Positions 19,466 through 30,262 are shown, counted from the stretch's first letter. The stretch: DNA of 64,000 nucleotides from Bacteroides bouchesdurhonensis (GCF_900155865.1 NZ_LT707006.1:4881779-4945778), one strand, 5' to 3'. Numbers and translations: made by a program. The notes: generated by a model not told the origin, from the sequence alone.

Positions 19466-20377
19466 TTAAAACAATTTAGCAGGATATTCTCCAGCATCCA
19501 CCAATGCCTGAATCTTATCAACTACGCTCTGGCGGTCTTCCGGATAAGTTACACCAAACCATTTGCTAGTAGTATCCAGTACTTCTACGGTTGCAGTTCC
19601 ATCATTAATCAACTTATCCACCATCAATGGAATGAAGAATTCACTCTTCAAGTTCTCCATATTTTTCGGATCACTCAGGAAAGCCTTGAAAAATTCTTCA
19701 CTATATGGGAAATAATCAGGAGTAAATCCCCAGAAATTCATACTTACCGGAGTCGTATCAGGAGTAGCAACCCACTCACCATTATCATCGATATACTTCA
19801 CTTCACCGTCGATACGTTGAATCTTAGTACGTTCTACTACGGAAGTCAGCAAGTTGTTAGAATCTGTACCGCAAATTCCACGAGATACAGTACCACTTTC
19901 ACTCAATGTGTTTCCCACACGGAAACCTACCATCGAATAAACATTCTTTGAACCTTCCGGAAGGGCTGAAAGAAACTTACCCATTACCTGGAAAGAATCG
20001 CGTCCGTAGAAGTCATCACAGTTAATCACAGCAAACGGCTCTTTAATCACATCGGCACCCATCATTACAGCATGATTTGTACCCCAAGGTTTTGTGCGAT
20101 CTGCCGGACAAGTAAAGCCTTCAGGAAGATCATTAATAGACTGGAACACCAGTTCACATGGGATATGACCTTCGTATTTGGAAATAATTTTATCACGGAA
20201 GTCTTTTTCAAAATCTTTGCGGATCACAAATACAAGTTTGCCAAATCCGGCGTTGATGGCGTCATAAATAGAATAATCCATAATAGTCTCGCCATTAGGA
20301 CCTAGTCCGTCCAATTGCTTCAAGCCACCATAACGGCTACCCATACCGGCTGCCAATAAGAATAAAGTTGGTTTCAT
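19466..20377 (-). CDS. Sugar-1-phosphate nucleotidyltransferase family protein
   Basis: 303 residues of the GT-A nucleotidyltransferase fold. The nucleotide-binding start LLAAGMGSRYGGLKQL (a GxGxR-type loop followed by the activating Lys), the metal-site INCDDFYG near residue 125 and KPWGTNHAV near 105 fit enzymes that join NTP to a sugar phosphate, such as UTP-glucose-1-phosphate or mannose-1-phosphate transferases. The sugar and nucleotide cannot be told from sequence. It appears monocistronic; a -7 box lies upstream at 20430-20437. Confidence 0.85.
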   Translation of the reverse strand: MKPTLFLLAAGMGSRYGGLKQLDGLGPNGETIMDYSIYDAINAGFGKLVFVIRKDFEKDFRDKIISKYEGHIPCELVFQSINDLPEGFTCPADRTKPWGTNHAVMMGADVIKEPFAVINCDDFYGRDSFQVMGKFLSALPEGSKNVYSMVGFRVGNTLSESGTVSRGICGTDSNNLLTSVVERTKIQRIDGEVKYIDDNGEWVATPDTTPVSMNFWGFTPDYFPYSEEFFKAFLSDPKNMENLKSEFFIPLMVDKLINDGTATVEVLDTTSKWFGVTYPEDRQSVVDKIQALVDAGEYPAKLF

Positions 20378-20429
20378 AATTTGTGTAATATTAAAAGGTT
20401 AGTGATGTCATCGGCATCAATTTCTGCTG

Positions 20430-20437
20430 CAAATGTA
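20430..20437 (-). promoter_or_regulatory. -7 promoter box for the nucleotidyltransferase
   Basis: The minus strand reads TACATTTG, a perfect TAnnTTTG, 52 bases before the start codon. It sits at the very edge of the palindromic element, whose outer arm begins 9 bases further upstream. Confidence 0.5.
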
Positions 20438-20445
20438 CAAAAAAT

Positions 20446-20965
20446 GTTCTTTCTTTTGTCTTGAAACAAAAGAAAGAACCAAAGAAAAATTCAAGACTTA
20501 CTTTTTTCTCCTACTCACTCCCTTCACTACGCTAAAGGGCAGAAACTCGCTACGCTCAAACAGTCTGCCCTTTTTAACGCTTCGTTACGGTCCCTAGCTT
20601 AACGGAGAAAAAAGTAGGTCGGAGACCATGCGGCATATAAGGCTATGCAGATAAAAAAAGAGGAAGGGGGAGAAGAGTATGCGAAAGAGGGAAAAGATAT
20701 ACAAAATGGAAAAGAATATAAATGACATATTATGCAGAATGTAAAAAACATGCCAAAAGCATCTATAAAGCGAACATGCCGAAAGGTTCTCCGGCCTCGT
20801 TTTTCCGGCGTCAAGCGCAGGTATTTCATCGGGCGTTTAAGAAGGGCAGACTGTTTGAGCGTAGCGAGTTTCTGCCCTTTAGCCCGAGGGAATACCGGAG
20901 TAGCCGGAAAAACGCAGCCTTGAATTTTCTTTGGTTCTTTCTTTGTTTCAAGACAAAGAAAGAAC
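20446..20965. repeat. 520-bp nested palindromic intergenic element
   Basis: The outer arms (20446-20495 and 20919-20965) are near-perfect reverse complements, built of GTTCTTTCTTTGT-like and AAAGAAAATTCAAG-like blocks. Inside them a second pair of arms (20537-20570 and 20844-20877) is a perfect 34-bp inverted repeat. Each arm is itself a hairpin: the inner arm is bounded by GGGCAGA/TCTGCCC, the outer by CTTTTGT/ACAAAAG. The element touches the stop codon of the TamL gene and ends near the promoter of the next gene. It has no convincing coding frame. It resembles non-autonomous mobile or REP-like palindromic elements. Confidence 0.8.
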
Positions 20966-20966
20966 A

Positions 20967-23306
20967 TTAAAATGGGTAACCGATGGCAAAATGTATTCCC
21001 AAGTTTTTCATGAAAGCTCCTGTGACATTGTAATAACCCTTTCTATCAGTTTCATAAGGAAGATGCAAAGGGATACCGAAATCGAGACGGAACACAAGAA
21101 TATCCATATCATAACGAATACCGACTCCCGTACCTAATGCAATTTGTTTGGGGAAGGTTTTCAGGCGAAGTTGAGAATCTGCACGATCTTCGTCTTTACG
21201 AAGCAACCATACATTTCCCGCATCCAGAAAAGTAGCTCCCCAAAGACTCCTAAAGATACGAAAACGATATTCGATATTGGCTTCGAAACGGAATGTACCT
21301 GTTTGATCCAAATAGGAGTATTGGCTTTCTGCCGGATGATAGCCACCCGGTCCGATACTACGTACCGTAAACGCACGAATACTATTGGCACCTCCCACAT
21401 AAAATTGCTCGCTATATGGAGCTACCAAGGAATTGCCATAGGTAAAGATGGCGCCCAAAGCCAGACGGCTGGCTATTTTATTATTTTTATCCATATTCCA
21501 AAGATGGCGTATCTCGGAGTTCAGCTTCACAAACTGTGCAAAAGGGGCACCCAACAGACTCTTACCATGTTCATCAAAAGGCTTGCCCAAGGCACGATAA
21601 ATTACAGAAGTCAGGTTTCCGGCAGAAGTAACGGTAGACTGCCACCAAATAGGATTCTTCACCCAACGCAACGAAGAATTGTCATAGGTATACGTATACT
21701 CCATTGCAGGGATAAACTGATTCTGCAAACTAACATACAATGCAGGATTAGCAGTAGCAATCTGACGAAATTCATCAGATTGATGTTGCAGGACATTAAA
21801 CGTTAATTTGAAAGGAGTAATACTATGTCGACTAGTTCGTGAGGGTTGGAAGTCATATGTAGCATTTCCTCCAAACGATAACAGTTTATAATATTTAGCA
21901 CGATTCAACTGATCAATATACAAGCGAAAGGTAGTGGTTGCCGGAAAGTCAAATTCACGTTTGCCCAAGTGTGGGAAAAGTACTCTTGGGAAAGTTAATG
22001 ACGTAGAGACTCCCATTTCCCAACTATTCATCAAAGAATTTTTCTCGCCTCCTCCGGTCTGCCATTCATAAGAACCTTTAAGTTTTACGTTCCAGCTTTC
22101 TCCACCTCCAAACACATTGTTACGAGTAACACCAAAAGAAGCACCAGGTCCTGTCTGATCATTGCTCTTAGTTACTACATTCAATTCAAGTTCTGCATCC
22201 AAAGGTTTGGCAAAGGTAGCTTGCATCGTTACATCCAATGTATCACAAACAGCTATTGTATCCCGAGGTGCATACTGCAAATCAAAATAACTAAATATAC
22301 CTAACTGGCTTATTTTCTGCTGAATCTGCTCCTGACGATACTGACTGTAAAGACGGGTGCTATTAGCAGTCCGCATTCGTTCATTCCGTACAAATGCCTG
22401 ATAATTCAACCAACGATAAAGCATATTAGGACGTACATGCAATTTATCATAAAAATGGATATTCAAATTCTCGTACTGTAAACTATCATTAGGTTCCTCC
22501 CCATTCTTTCCGAACAGATACACCGAACCATTTCCCACATAATATGGTCGTTGAGCAGCAGCCGGTAATCCGGGAATTGGAATCAATCGAAGACTCACAT
22601 TTCCTCCTGGGACAAGGGTGGTATCCGCCTGATATGTCATATAATCGGGACGGAAATAAAAATAGCCCCGGTTACGCAACAAACTACTGATACGGGTACG
22701 CTCATTATCCAAGTCTACTACATTAAATTGCTCACCCGGTGTCAGATAGGATGCACGTCGCCCCTTCTCCATGATCTGCATGGTCTGAGGAGTGAAACGC
22801 TGATAATAAACCGTATCTATAAAATAAGGATTCTTCATGTCCACTGTATACAAGATATCAGCTTTCAAACTGTCCTTCTTATCTACTATTATCTTATAAG
22901 ATACTGTCCCATTGAAATACCCATAATCATGAAGCAAATTAGTAGCTGCCTTCATGCGCACTTCAGGATTGACCGCAGAGATAAATACGGGAGGATTAGC
23001 TGCAAAACGGTTAAACATCCATCGACCGAATCCCTTTTTATACTTCACAAAATCGTTGTACATCCATACTTTAAAAGGAAATGGGAAAAACCCCAATATT
23101 TTGGTACTAGGAGCTTTATCAAGAGCAGCCGATACCTCGGTAATAGCCGCGTCACCTACAGGTGTTTTCGATTCGTTCAACACAACAGTCTTTTGCCCTG
23201 TATACAGTACTTCACCTTCCGGGAGATTTTTCGTCAATGAACAAGCCGTCAGAATACAAATGCCGATCAAGCTACAAATCCATATTGTAATATAGTTATG
23301 TTTCAT
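20967..23306 (-). CDS. tamL: TamL: BamA/TamA-family outer membrane lipoprotein
   Basis: 779 residues. A lipoprotein signal with lipobox LTAC (Cys22) is followed by POTRA-like repeats (about 30-330) and a C-terminal Omp85 beta-barrel (about 400-779) that contains the GGANSIRAFTVRSIGPGG segment (the RGF-like loop of the family) and ends in aromatic Phe. Bacteroidota replace TamA with a lipidated version, TamL, that works with TamB to insert proteins or move lipids to the outer membrane. The TamB gene lies directly upstream with two bases between them, which supports the pairing. The nested palindrome touches its stop codon. Confidence 0.88.
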   Translation of the reverse strand: MKHNYITIWICSLIGICILTACSLTKNLPEGEVLYTGQKTVVLNESKTPVGDAAITEVSAALDKAPSTKILGFFPFPFKVWMYNDFVKYKKGFGRWMFNRFAANPPVFISAVNPEVRMKAATNLLHDYGYFNGTVSYKIIVDKKDSLKADILYTVDMKNPYFIDTVYYQRFTPQTMQIMEKGRRASYLTPGEQFNVVDLDNERTRISSLLRNRGYFYFRPDYMTYQADTTLVPGGNVSLRLIPIPGLPAAAQRPYYVGNGSVYLFGKNGEEPNDSLQYENLNIHFYDKLHVRPNMLYRWLNYQAFVRNERMRTANSTRLYSQYRQEQIQQKISQLGIFSYFDLQYAPRDTIAVCDTLDVTMQATFAKPLDAELELNVVTKSNDQTGPGASFGVTRNNVFGGGESWNVKLKGSYEWQTGGGEKNSLMNSWEMGVSTSLTFPRVLFPHLGKREFDFPATTTFRLYIDQLNRAKYYKLLSFGGNATYDFQPSRTSRHSITPFKLTFNVLQHQSDEFRQIATANPALYVSLQNQFIPAMEYTYTYDNSSLRWVKNPIWWQSTVTSAGNLTSVIYRALGKPFDEHGKSLLGAPFAQFVKLNSEIRHLWNMDKNNKIASRLALGAIFTYGNSLVAPYSEQFYVGGANSIRAFTVRSIGPGGYHPAESQYSYLDQTGTFRFEANIEYRFRIFRSLWGATFLDAGNVWLLRKDEDRADSQLRLKTFPKQIALGTGVGIRYDMDILVFRLDFGIPLHLPYETDRKGYYNVTGAFMKNLGIHFAIGYPF

Positions 23307-23308
23307 TC

Positions 23309-26300
23309 TTACTTCTTTTTCTTAAAGATAAACAATTCACCCAGTTTGTCTAATTTCTTACGCAAAATTAAACCGACTCCGGTTTCAGTTATTTCTCCTT
23401 CCAATACACTTTCGTAATTCTTATCATAGAACAAACGGACATAACGGGTTCCCGTACGGTCAAGACGATACTCAAGAGAAATATTGTCGATAAAGGATTC
23501 TGCATCATTGGTTGCATTCTCACCCGTAGACACTTTACCGCCAATAACAATTTGGAAACGATTATTGAAGAAACGTTGAGAATAACGGAAGCTGTAATCC
23601 GTCCGCTTTCCTCCTGTATCCGTAGCATTATTATCTTCAATACCTACAGACACACTTGCATTTTTCAAATTACCCATCAATGCATTAATCTGACTACTAA
23701 GTACCGAGTTTAAGGCAGATCCCATGTTCAAACTCCCCAGTCCTCCTCCACCGCCACCAATTGGCCCGGTGCCGAGATATGTCTTGGCAACCATAATGTA
23801 GAGTGCCTGTTTTCCCCGTTCTTCTGCCCCCATAGCGGTCAGTTCATTTTGTATCGTTGCATCTTCAGGAGCAGATACGTCGAAAGCAAAGGAAAGGTTA
23901 TCCAACCGGTTCTTGACAATAATAGATACGTCGAAGTTCACCATTCGCGTTCCACCATTTTCACCCTCAGAAACAGAAGCTCGGATCCGATCGGTTGCTT
24001 TAAAATTCAACAGTGGATCCATTGGATTTCCTGTCCATTCTACATAACTACCATTTTCAATCGCAAATTCTTTAGCAGCAATCACAGGTAAAGCATATTT
24101 CATCAAACCACCAGTCAGTGTATATCGTCCGGTCAGCGTCATATCGCCTTGTGGCGTATATTTCAAAGAAAGGTCACCTCCACCTTCAAGTTCGATACGG
24201 TCATCACTACTTGCATCCAAATCGACTTTCAAACGGACAGACGGATCGATGTATACCATCATGATCATATCCAAACCTCCTAAAGATACGGTTGGTACCT
24301 CCTGTTGAACCACCTTAGTGGTATCATTAAATGAAGTAAAGGTCACTAAACTTCCCAAGCGGTCCTGTACTGTCAATGGAGAATCTGTCAGTACATACGA
24401 TACATCAGTACTACCCAATAAGTTTATATTTCCACGCATATTCAAACCATCCAATGGACCTTTCACCGTTGCTTTGATATCTGCTAATACCTTTCCATAA
24501 ACCAGACTTTCGCGAGTCCGCTTTGCATTTAACAGCATATAATTTTGTGCCAACATATCCAAATTTGCCATTGGACGGCTCATATCACGAAAATCCACAT
24601 AACCGTTAATGGTAAAGGGATTCTTTCCGGTAGTATAAATAGCAAACTTATCAAACACCAAACGATTATTCTTCAACTCTACAGGACGATTGTCAAACAA
24701 GAAATTAGCACCATATTGGCGGGAAAGAACAGTCACACTGTCCAATATTAGCTCTCCATTTATCAAAGGTTGTTGTGTACTTCCCGTTATATGCAAGTCT
24801 CCATCCATATCTCCTGTCAGCATTGCCATCTGATTCGGAATAAAGACGTTTGCAACACGTAAAGGAAAATGCTCTAATGTAGTGTTTATCTCAAGGCTAT
24901 CTTTACCGGTGGAGGTAGGTATTAATTTCCCATCTGCCACCATTACTTCTATTTCTTCATGATTCAGATAAGCGTTTATATATTGTTTACCCTTTTCACC
25001 CGGTAACCAAGTCGCACCCAAGGTTATATCACCGATCCGTTGCCGCTCATAAGTAAGTTCATCAATATCGACCTCGGCAGATAGCTGTAGATCCTTCTCC
25101 GTTTGTATATAATGGGCCTCGGCGGTGAACAGTCCGGTGATTTCCGGGAAATATGGTAATACACTACTAATCTCTTCCAAACGTATCTTTCGAGCCTCGA
25201 TATCGAGATTCTGTAAGGAGACGGTATCCCCCTGTACAGAATGAACTCGAAACCCCATTCCTTCATTATCCAGCATATCTACATTAGCATACACACGCAT
25301 GTTTTTATGTAAATAAATCCAATTATGGTTTTCATTAAAATGGAACTTACGGAATGCTATAATGGGTTCTTTGGGAATTAATGTAAAAGCAATACCATCT
25401 CCTTTACCATTTCCACCGACTAAAGGACGGGCATTCACTCCTAATAAAACACCAGTTTCTCCCCGCACATTTTTATACTCAACCATTAATTCAGCATCTT
25501 TATCATGTATCTCTCCGATCAATGAAGAAGAGAAAGAAAATTGCGGATTTTTCGGTCCGTTAATAACGCCTCCATGAAACTTCATCATGGTGGTGTCTTG
25601 CGCTACGGTAAAAAAGATAGTATCCAATTGTAAAGTATCCACTTTCAAAGCATGAACAGCAGCTTTACCGTTGATTCCCCAATCAGGTGCCGAACCGAAT
25701 TTCAAAGAAGCGTCATGATATGAAATATTTCGTGTTGCCAGGAAATATGCCAACGGGTTTTCCTTCCCGGCAGAAAAAGAAAATATAGCTGATGGCAAAG
25801 CTTCGCGCAGCTCTGCATGATTCAACGACTTCTCATCAATCTGTTTCATTAGTATATTGACAAAATGGGTAGACTGACGAATCAAAGGATAAACTCCGGC
25901 ACGTGCACTTAAATTAAGTTTCATATCACCTGCTATCAGATGAGTATATACCCGATCTTTACGCGCTTCCGCAGTAAAGTTAAATGCAAGAGGACGTTTC
26001 AATGGCTTCAGGGCAATTCCTAACTCATGCAAATCCAATTGAGTAACGTCCATTGTTACTTTTCCGTCGGGATAGTTATGTGCCAAATGATATTCCGCAT
26101 CAGCCGTCATCTTCAACAAAGCGTTGTCACTTACCAGATGGGCAGTAGCTAAAGCACTTTTAATGTCCCCTGTCAAATGAATGCCGGAAATATGATATTG
26201 GGCATACTGAAAATGATCAACAGTAAGATCTAAATTTGCTCGTGAACGATAAGACATGACGTCTACCCCCCGTCCACTTGCTTTTGCGGAAAGTGAAAGT

Positions 26301-27820
26301 TCGTACAAAGAATCCTTTGGCAAGAAATGATGTAATTGTAGATCAGTTACTTTCAGATCTGCTGTATATACTTCGCTTGATGTATTCAAAGCCGCATTCG
26401 CATCGATCGTACCTCCTTTATTCTTCAACTTTAATTTGGCCTTGTATTGTGGTCCTTTTATTTCTACTTTAGTCGATAAATTCATACTATCGGGAATCAC
26501 TAACGTACCGTTGGGAGCAGTACCCGTCAAAGCAGTCAGAAAGTTCAGATTACCTGTCTTCATTTCCAAACCTATTGTTCCTGAACGAGTCAGACTATCC
26601 GCCAAATTTTCCATGAATCCTCCACCTTTAGCAGAAAAAGCTCCTGGTAGATCAACCGTAAAACCGGAAATTTGCATTTGCTTCAAATTTCCTTCCGTAC
26701 CTGCACGAATAACAAGAGGACGGAAAGGATAAGCTTTTTTAAAGCTATCCGGCAATCCTCCTGCAAACAACAACACATCTTCTTTACCGATAAAAGCATT
26801 GAAACGGGCAGTTAATCGTCCGGTAGTTGGAATATTGATAAGTTCCCAATAAGTTTGTGCCGTCAAATTCATTTCAGAATGAGGTGTCTTTAAAATCAGA
26901 TTGGGAACACGAATAATAGAATCATTAGAAAATAAATGCCCGGTTAGTGAAGTAATACTCAAACCTGAGCGTTCATTCATCGTAACTTCACGAATGATCG
27001 CATTCATATCTCGCCCCTGATAAAGTAAAGAATCCAATCCAATCTGAATATCTCGGACCGCAATATGAGAAGCATCGAAACCTTTCGCCGGCTCAGCATT
27101 TCCTGTATCATAACTGGCGGAAGCACCCGATAGGAGAAATTGTTTCAAACCATAAGACTGATTCTTCAAGTCTGCACGACCTTCATTGATCGTGGCTTCT
27201 CCAATATGAGCAGCCATCTTCATCGAGTCAGTAGGAAGTTCCATACTGAACGATATATTATTTAATTTCAATTGGTGAAGGTCTATTTTCCAATTTATCG
27301 GTGATGTGGCAGTAGTATCTTTAGGCGTCGTTGTAGTATCATTCATTAACAATTGTACATGGGTATCAGAAAGTTCTGCCCGATTGACAACAGCTACTTG
27401 ATTAGGCAGATCAACCCCATGGCTTTCCAATAGAAATTGTCCTAGAACACCTTGAATTTTCATACCCTCTATTAAATTAGCAGAATTAACGACTACATTC
27501 TTCAAGGTAATATCGTCCACTTCTACTTTTCCTTTAAAAAGAGGTATTGCCTGTACATGTACATTCAGGCTTTCCAATGACAATAAGGTATCCGGTTGCT
27601 GAATAACTTCTACCCCGCGCACTAATAAATTAAGTGGAAAACGTAAATCAATCCGCTGAATTTGAATATCCATGCCAGTTGCTTTTGAAGCATATGCTGT
27701 AACCTCCCGACGTAAAAGATTCTGTACGGGAGGAATATAGAGCAATACCATCAGTATCGCAAAGAGTAATACCGGGGTAAGCAGTATCCAGCTCACCCAC
27801 CTTATCCATTTTCGTTTCAT
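23309..27820 (-). CDS. tamB: Translocation and assembly module protein TamB
   Basis: 1503 residues from the ATG at 27820 (MKRKWIRWVSWILL), which starts the single N-terminal membrane helix; the reading frame runs 23 codons further upstream without conserved features. The body is a long series of beta-rich AsmA/TamB repeats spanning the periplasm. The C-terminal part (about 1080-1480) matches the TamB (DUF490) domain, with EFAIENGSYVEWTGNPMDP in two strands and LNFKATDRIRASVSEG. The protein bridges the inner membrane to TamL, 2 bases downstream. It follows the hybrid kinase gene by 84 bases. Confidence 0.9.
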   Translation of the reverse strand: MKRKWIRWVSWILLTPVLLFAILMVLLYIPPVQNLLRREVTAYASKATGMDIQIQRIDLRFPLNLLVRGVEVIQQPDTLLSLESLNVHVQAIPLFKGKVEVDDITLKNVVVNSANLIEGMKIQGVLGQFLLESHGVDLPNQVAVVNRAELSDTHVQLLMNDTTTTPKDTTATSPINWKIDLHQLKLNNISFSMELPTDSMKMAAHIGEATINEGRADLKNQSYGLKQFLLSGASASYDTGNAEPAKGFDASHIAVRDIQIGLDSLLYQGRDMNAIIREVTMNERSGLSITSLTGHLFSNDSIIRVPNLILKTPHSEMNLTAQTYWELINIPTTGRLTARFNAFIGKEDVLLFAGGLPDSFKKAYPFRPLVIRAGTEGNLKQMQISGFTVDLPGAFSAKGGGFMENLADSLTRSGTIGLEMKTGNLNFLTALTGTAPNGTLVIPDSMNLSTKVEIKGPQYKAKLKLKNKGGTIDANAALNTSSEVYTADLKVTDLQLHHFLPKDSLYELSLSAKASGRGVDVMSYRSRANLDLTVDHFQYAQYHISGIHLTGDIKSALATAHLVSDNALLKMTADAEYHLAHNYPDGKVTMDVTQLDLHELGIALKPLKRPLAFNFTAEARKDRVYTHLIAGDMKLNLSARAGVYPLIRQSTHFVNILMKQIDEKSLNHAELREALPSAIFSFSAGKENPLAYFLATRNISYHDASLKFGSAPDWGINGKAAVHALKVDTLQLDTIFFTVAQDTTMMKFHGGVINGPKNPQFSFSSSLIGEIHDKDAELMVEYKNVRGETGVLLGVNARPLVGGNGKGDGIAFTLIPKEPIIAFRKFHFNENHNWIYLHKNMRVYANVDMLDNEGMGFRVHSVQGDTVSLQNLDIEARKIRLEEISSVLPYFPEITGLFTAEAHYIQTEKDLQLSAEVDIDELTYERQRIGDITLGATWLPGEKGKQYINAYLNHEEIEVMVADGKLIPTSTGKDSLEINTTLEHFPLRVANVFIPNQMAMLTGDMDGDLHITGSTQQPLINGELILDSVTVLSRQYGANFLFDNRPVELKNNRLVFDKFAIYTTGKNPFTINGYVDFRDMSRPMANLDMLAQNYMLLNAKRTRESLVYGKVLADIKATVKGPLDGLNMRGNINLLGSTDVSYVLTDSPLTVQDRLGSLVTFTSFNDTTKVVQQEVPTVSLGGLDMIMMVYIDPSVRLKVDLDASSDDRIELEGGGDLSLKYTPQGDMTLTGRYTLTGGLMKYALPVIAAKEFAIENGSYVEWTGNPMDPLLNFKATDRIRASVSEGENGGTRMVNFDVSIIVKNRLDNLSFAFDVSAPEDATIQNELTAMGAEERGKQALYIMVAKTYLGTGPIGGGGGGLGSLNMGSALNSVLSSQINALMGNLKNASVSVGIEDNNATDTGGKRTDYSFRYSQRFFNNRFQIVIGGKVSTGENATNDAESFIDNISLEYRLDRTGTRYVRLFYDKNYESVLEGEITETGVGLILRKKLDKLGELFIFKKKK

Positions 27821-27904
27821 ACAGGATGTGTCAGTGTATAAAGATGATACAAAGTAAACAATTAAATTTGAAAAAAGGTTTGGGTACAAGGCAAAACTTT
27901 TTTA

Positions 27905-30262
27905 TCAACTCGAATCACGTTTCCTGTAATTTTGCGCCGAATGGATTACTGTCTGAATTAAGCCCAACACTTCTTTTGTCGTTATCTGTATTTCTTGAGT
28001 AAACTCCTCACTACGACACCCTTCCAGCCAACTTAACTTTGGGACTATTTCAACGGCACCAATTAAAGTAAAAAGAGGAAGGAGTTTATGAGCCATAGCT
28101 GCTATTCCATCTACTTGTTTATTATCCAAAGCGTGTTGCATCCGGGCTGCATTCTTTATAGTTTCTTCAATGAAACTCTTTATAATATTTTGGGCTGCTT
28201 CCGGATCATCTTCGGAAAAGGTAGTCAAGGCTGAAAAATTCAACGAAGATGTTTCAGACAAATTACAAGAGGTCGTTTGGGGGAACTGAGTTTTTATTTC
28301 ATCAGTCAGAAGTTTCTCTTTATCCAATGCTACCTGTCCACCATATACTACAGAAAGCAATTCTTTGATAGTAAAAGGTTTGTGTAAACAACCGGCAAAT
28401 CCATGTTCATGCAAAGCCTCCTCATCCATTTCGCTTCGCGCAGTAACAGCTATAATCGGAATCGTTCGTGCTTGGAGAATATTGGATGCACGCAATAGTT
28501 TCACCAAGTCAAATCCATTAATAGCGGGCATTTGTATATCGGTCAGTAATACATCAAATTCAGAAGATCGAAGCTGTTCTATCAGTTCTTCTAATTGCTC
28601 ACAACAAACCGTTTCAATCTGCGACTGTGCCAACATGGCAGCAGTCAGACTTAATTGTATTTTATCATCATCGATAAGAAGAATCCGCAAAGCCTTTTCA
28701 GAATTAGCAGTCTCGAGATTTACAGATTTCTCTTCTACTGCCTCCGAAGATTTATTTTCCATCACTGATCTGCCCACAGGAAAGAGTGGCAAGATTACCG
28801 TGAAACAGCTTCCTTCTCCCAACGTACTCTTAACATCAATCTCACCTTCAAGAAGAGTAACCAGTTTTTTCACGATAGACAGACCAAGTCCAAAACCTTC
28901 TTCTCCTTGTGCGCCGGGAAGCCGTGTGAACTCCTGAAATATCCGTTCCCGATCTCCGGGAGCCATTCCTTTTCCGGTATCTGTAATAGCAATTGTCAAT
29001 CTGGATGAACGATAGGAAGCGTCCAGTGTGATTACTCCTTTTTGAGTAAATTTTACGGCATTCGACAAAAGATTATTCACGATCTGACGCATCCGTAAAG
29101 GATCACTGATATATTTATCCGATAATTCTGGAGCTATATTACATTTCAAAGCCAACCCCTTTGCTGCTGTTAGCGGTTCAAAGCTGACACGTATTTCTTC
29201 AAACATTTGAGCCGGATTGAAAACAATACGATTGACTTCCGCTTTGTTCAGATCAAGTCGATGAAAGTCCAGCAGATCGCTAACCAACTTCAACAAATGC
29301 TCTGATGAACTTTTCATGTTTTCCAAATAGAAACGTTGTCTTTCATCTTCTGTTAGATGGGAAAGTAATTCAGTATAGCCCATAATGGAACCTAATGGCG
29401 CTTTGAAGTCGTGAGTTATGGCAAGCATTAGCTTCTCACGCGCAACAAGTAGGTCTTCCGCTCGTCTATTTGCCTCCTCCAATTGTTGCCGATAACGATT
29501 ACTACGAGTGATATCCCGACCAATCAACACCAGAAAAAAGCCGGACAGTAACACTGCACCAATAGCAATTCCCGCAATGATACGTGCAGAACGCATTCTC
29601 ACTGCTTGCTGTAATTCTGCATCCTGTTGGGCACGAATAGACATTTCTTCCTCATAATCTTTGATGAGACTATCCATTCTTGCCGTCAGTTGATTATTCA
29701 TCCGTTGGTATTTCGTACTGGTGCGCCGAATACTCTTTTTCTGTTGTAAACGTTTCTCTTCATTCGCCATGCGAATTTTCTGTTGAAGAGAATCGGTTGT
29801 TGAAGCAGCAGGTTCCAAGATTGTATCTGTCGCAACTTCCAAAGAAGTATTCACTAATACGGCACTATCTTGTTTAGAAGGTACAAACGCTTCGGCTAAA
29901 CGCTTAAAAAATCCTTTCTTCTTCGGAGTGGTCAATAAAGAGTCACGTTTTGTAATCACCCGGTGCTGCACACGCTGTACGGTTATCAATGAATCCTGCT
30001 GTTCCGAAATAATTTCTTCAATTTCTGAAGTAGAAAGTAAGTTGTCATTTGCTTCACTCAATACCCGTAACATTTGAAGCGTATTCTGGTCCTTCTCATG
30101 AAGAAGCGACATCAAACTATCTGTCCGTAGATTTTGCTGATTATCGGCTGCCGACAACTTTTCCATCTCATGATGTACAAATATCAATGAGAAAAGAAGA
30201 ATCGCCAACAATAAAGTATATCCAATGGTGATTTTCAGTTTAGTAAAGCGAAAAGAAGACAT
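27905..30262 (-). CDS. Hybrid sensor histidine kinase with receiver and HPt domains
   Basis: 785 residues. Membrane helices at about 12-30 and 227-248 enclose a helical, Lys/Gln-rich sensor region (about 31-225) with no named ligand domain. Then come HisKA with the phospho-His in ITHDFKAPLG (His284), HATPase (N-box NNLLSNAVKFT, G-boxes DTGKGM and GFGLGLSI), a receiver domain with Asp575 in LLTDIQMP, and a C-terminal HPt domain with AHKLLPLF (His725). This His-Asp-His chain is a phosphorelay whose final Asp must lie in another protein; the divergent sigma-54 regulator at 33793-35157 is the obvious candidate. It starts 12 bases after the MATE gene. Confidence 0.92.
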   Translation of the reverse strand: MSSFRFTKLKITIGYTLLLAILLFSLIFVHHEMEKLSAADNQQNLRTDSLMSLLHEKDQNTLQMLRVLSEANDNLLSTSEIEEIISEQQDSLITVQRVQHRVITKRDSLLTTPKKKGFFKRLAEAFVPSKQDSAVLVNTSLEVATDTILEPAASTTDSLQQKIRMANEEKRLQQKKSIRRTSTKYQRMNNQLTARMDSLIKDYEEEMSIRAQQDAELQQAVRMRSARIIAGIAIGAVLLSGFFLVLIGRDITRSNRYRQQLEEANRRAEDLLVAREKLMLAITHDFKAPLGSIMGYTELLSHLTEDERQRFYLENMKSSSEHLLKLVSDLLDFHRLDLNKAEVNRIVFNPAQMFEEIRVSFEPLTAAKGLALKCNIAPELSDKYISDPLRMRQIVNNLLSNAVKFTQKGVITLDASYRSSRLTIAITDTGKGMAPGDRERIFQEFTRLPGAQGEEGFGLGLSIVKKLVTLLEGEIDVKSTLGEGSCFTVILPLFPVGRSVMENKSSEAVEEKSVNLETANSEKALRILLIDDDKIQLSLTAAMLAQSQIETVCCEQLEELIEQLRSSEFDVLLTDIQMPAINGFDLVKLLRASNILQARTIPIIAVTARSEMDEEALHEHGFAGCLHKPFTIKELLSVVYGGQVALDKEKLLTDEIKTQFPQTTSCNLSETSSLNFSALTTFSEDDPEAAQNIIKSFIEETIKNAARMQHALDNKQVDGIAAMAHKLLPLFTLIGAVEIVPKLSWLEGCRSEEFTQEIQITTKEVLGLIQTVIHSAQNYRKRDSS

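Noticed and set aside
20599..20967. 122-residue frame (and two plus-strand frames) in the palindromic element
   Set aside because: They are translations of the inverted repeat arms themselves and mirror each other on both strands.
28365..28937. 190-residue plus-strand frame
   Set aside because: Antisense shadow of the hybrid kinase, whose receiver and HATPase motifs cover the same bases.
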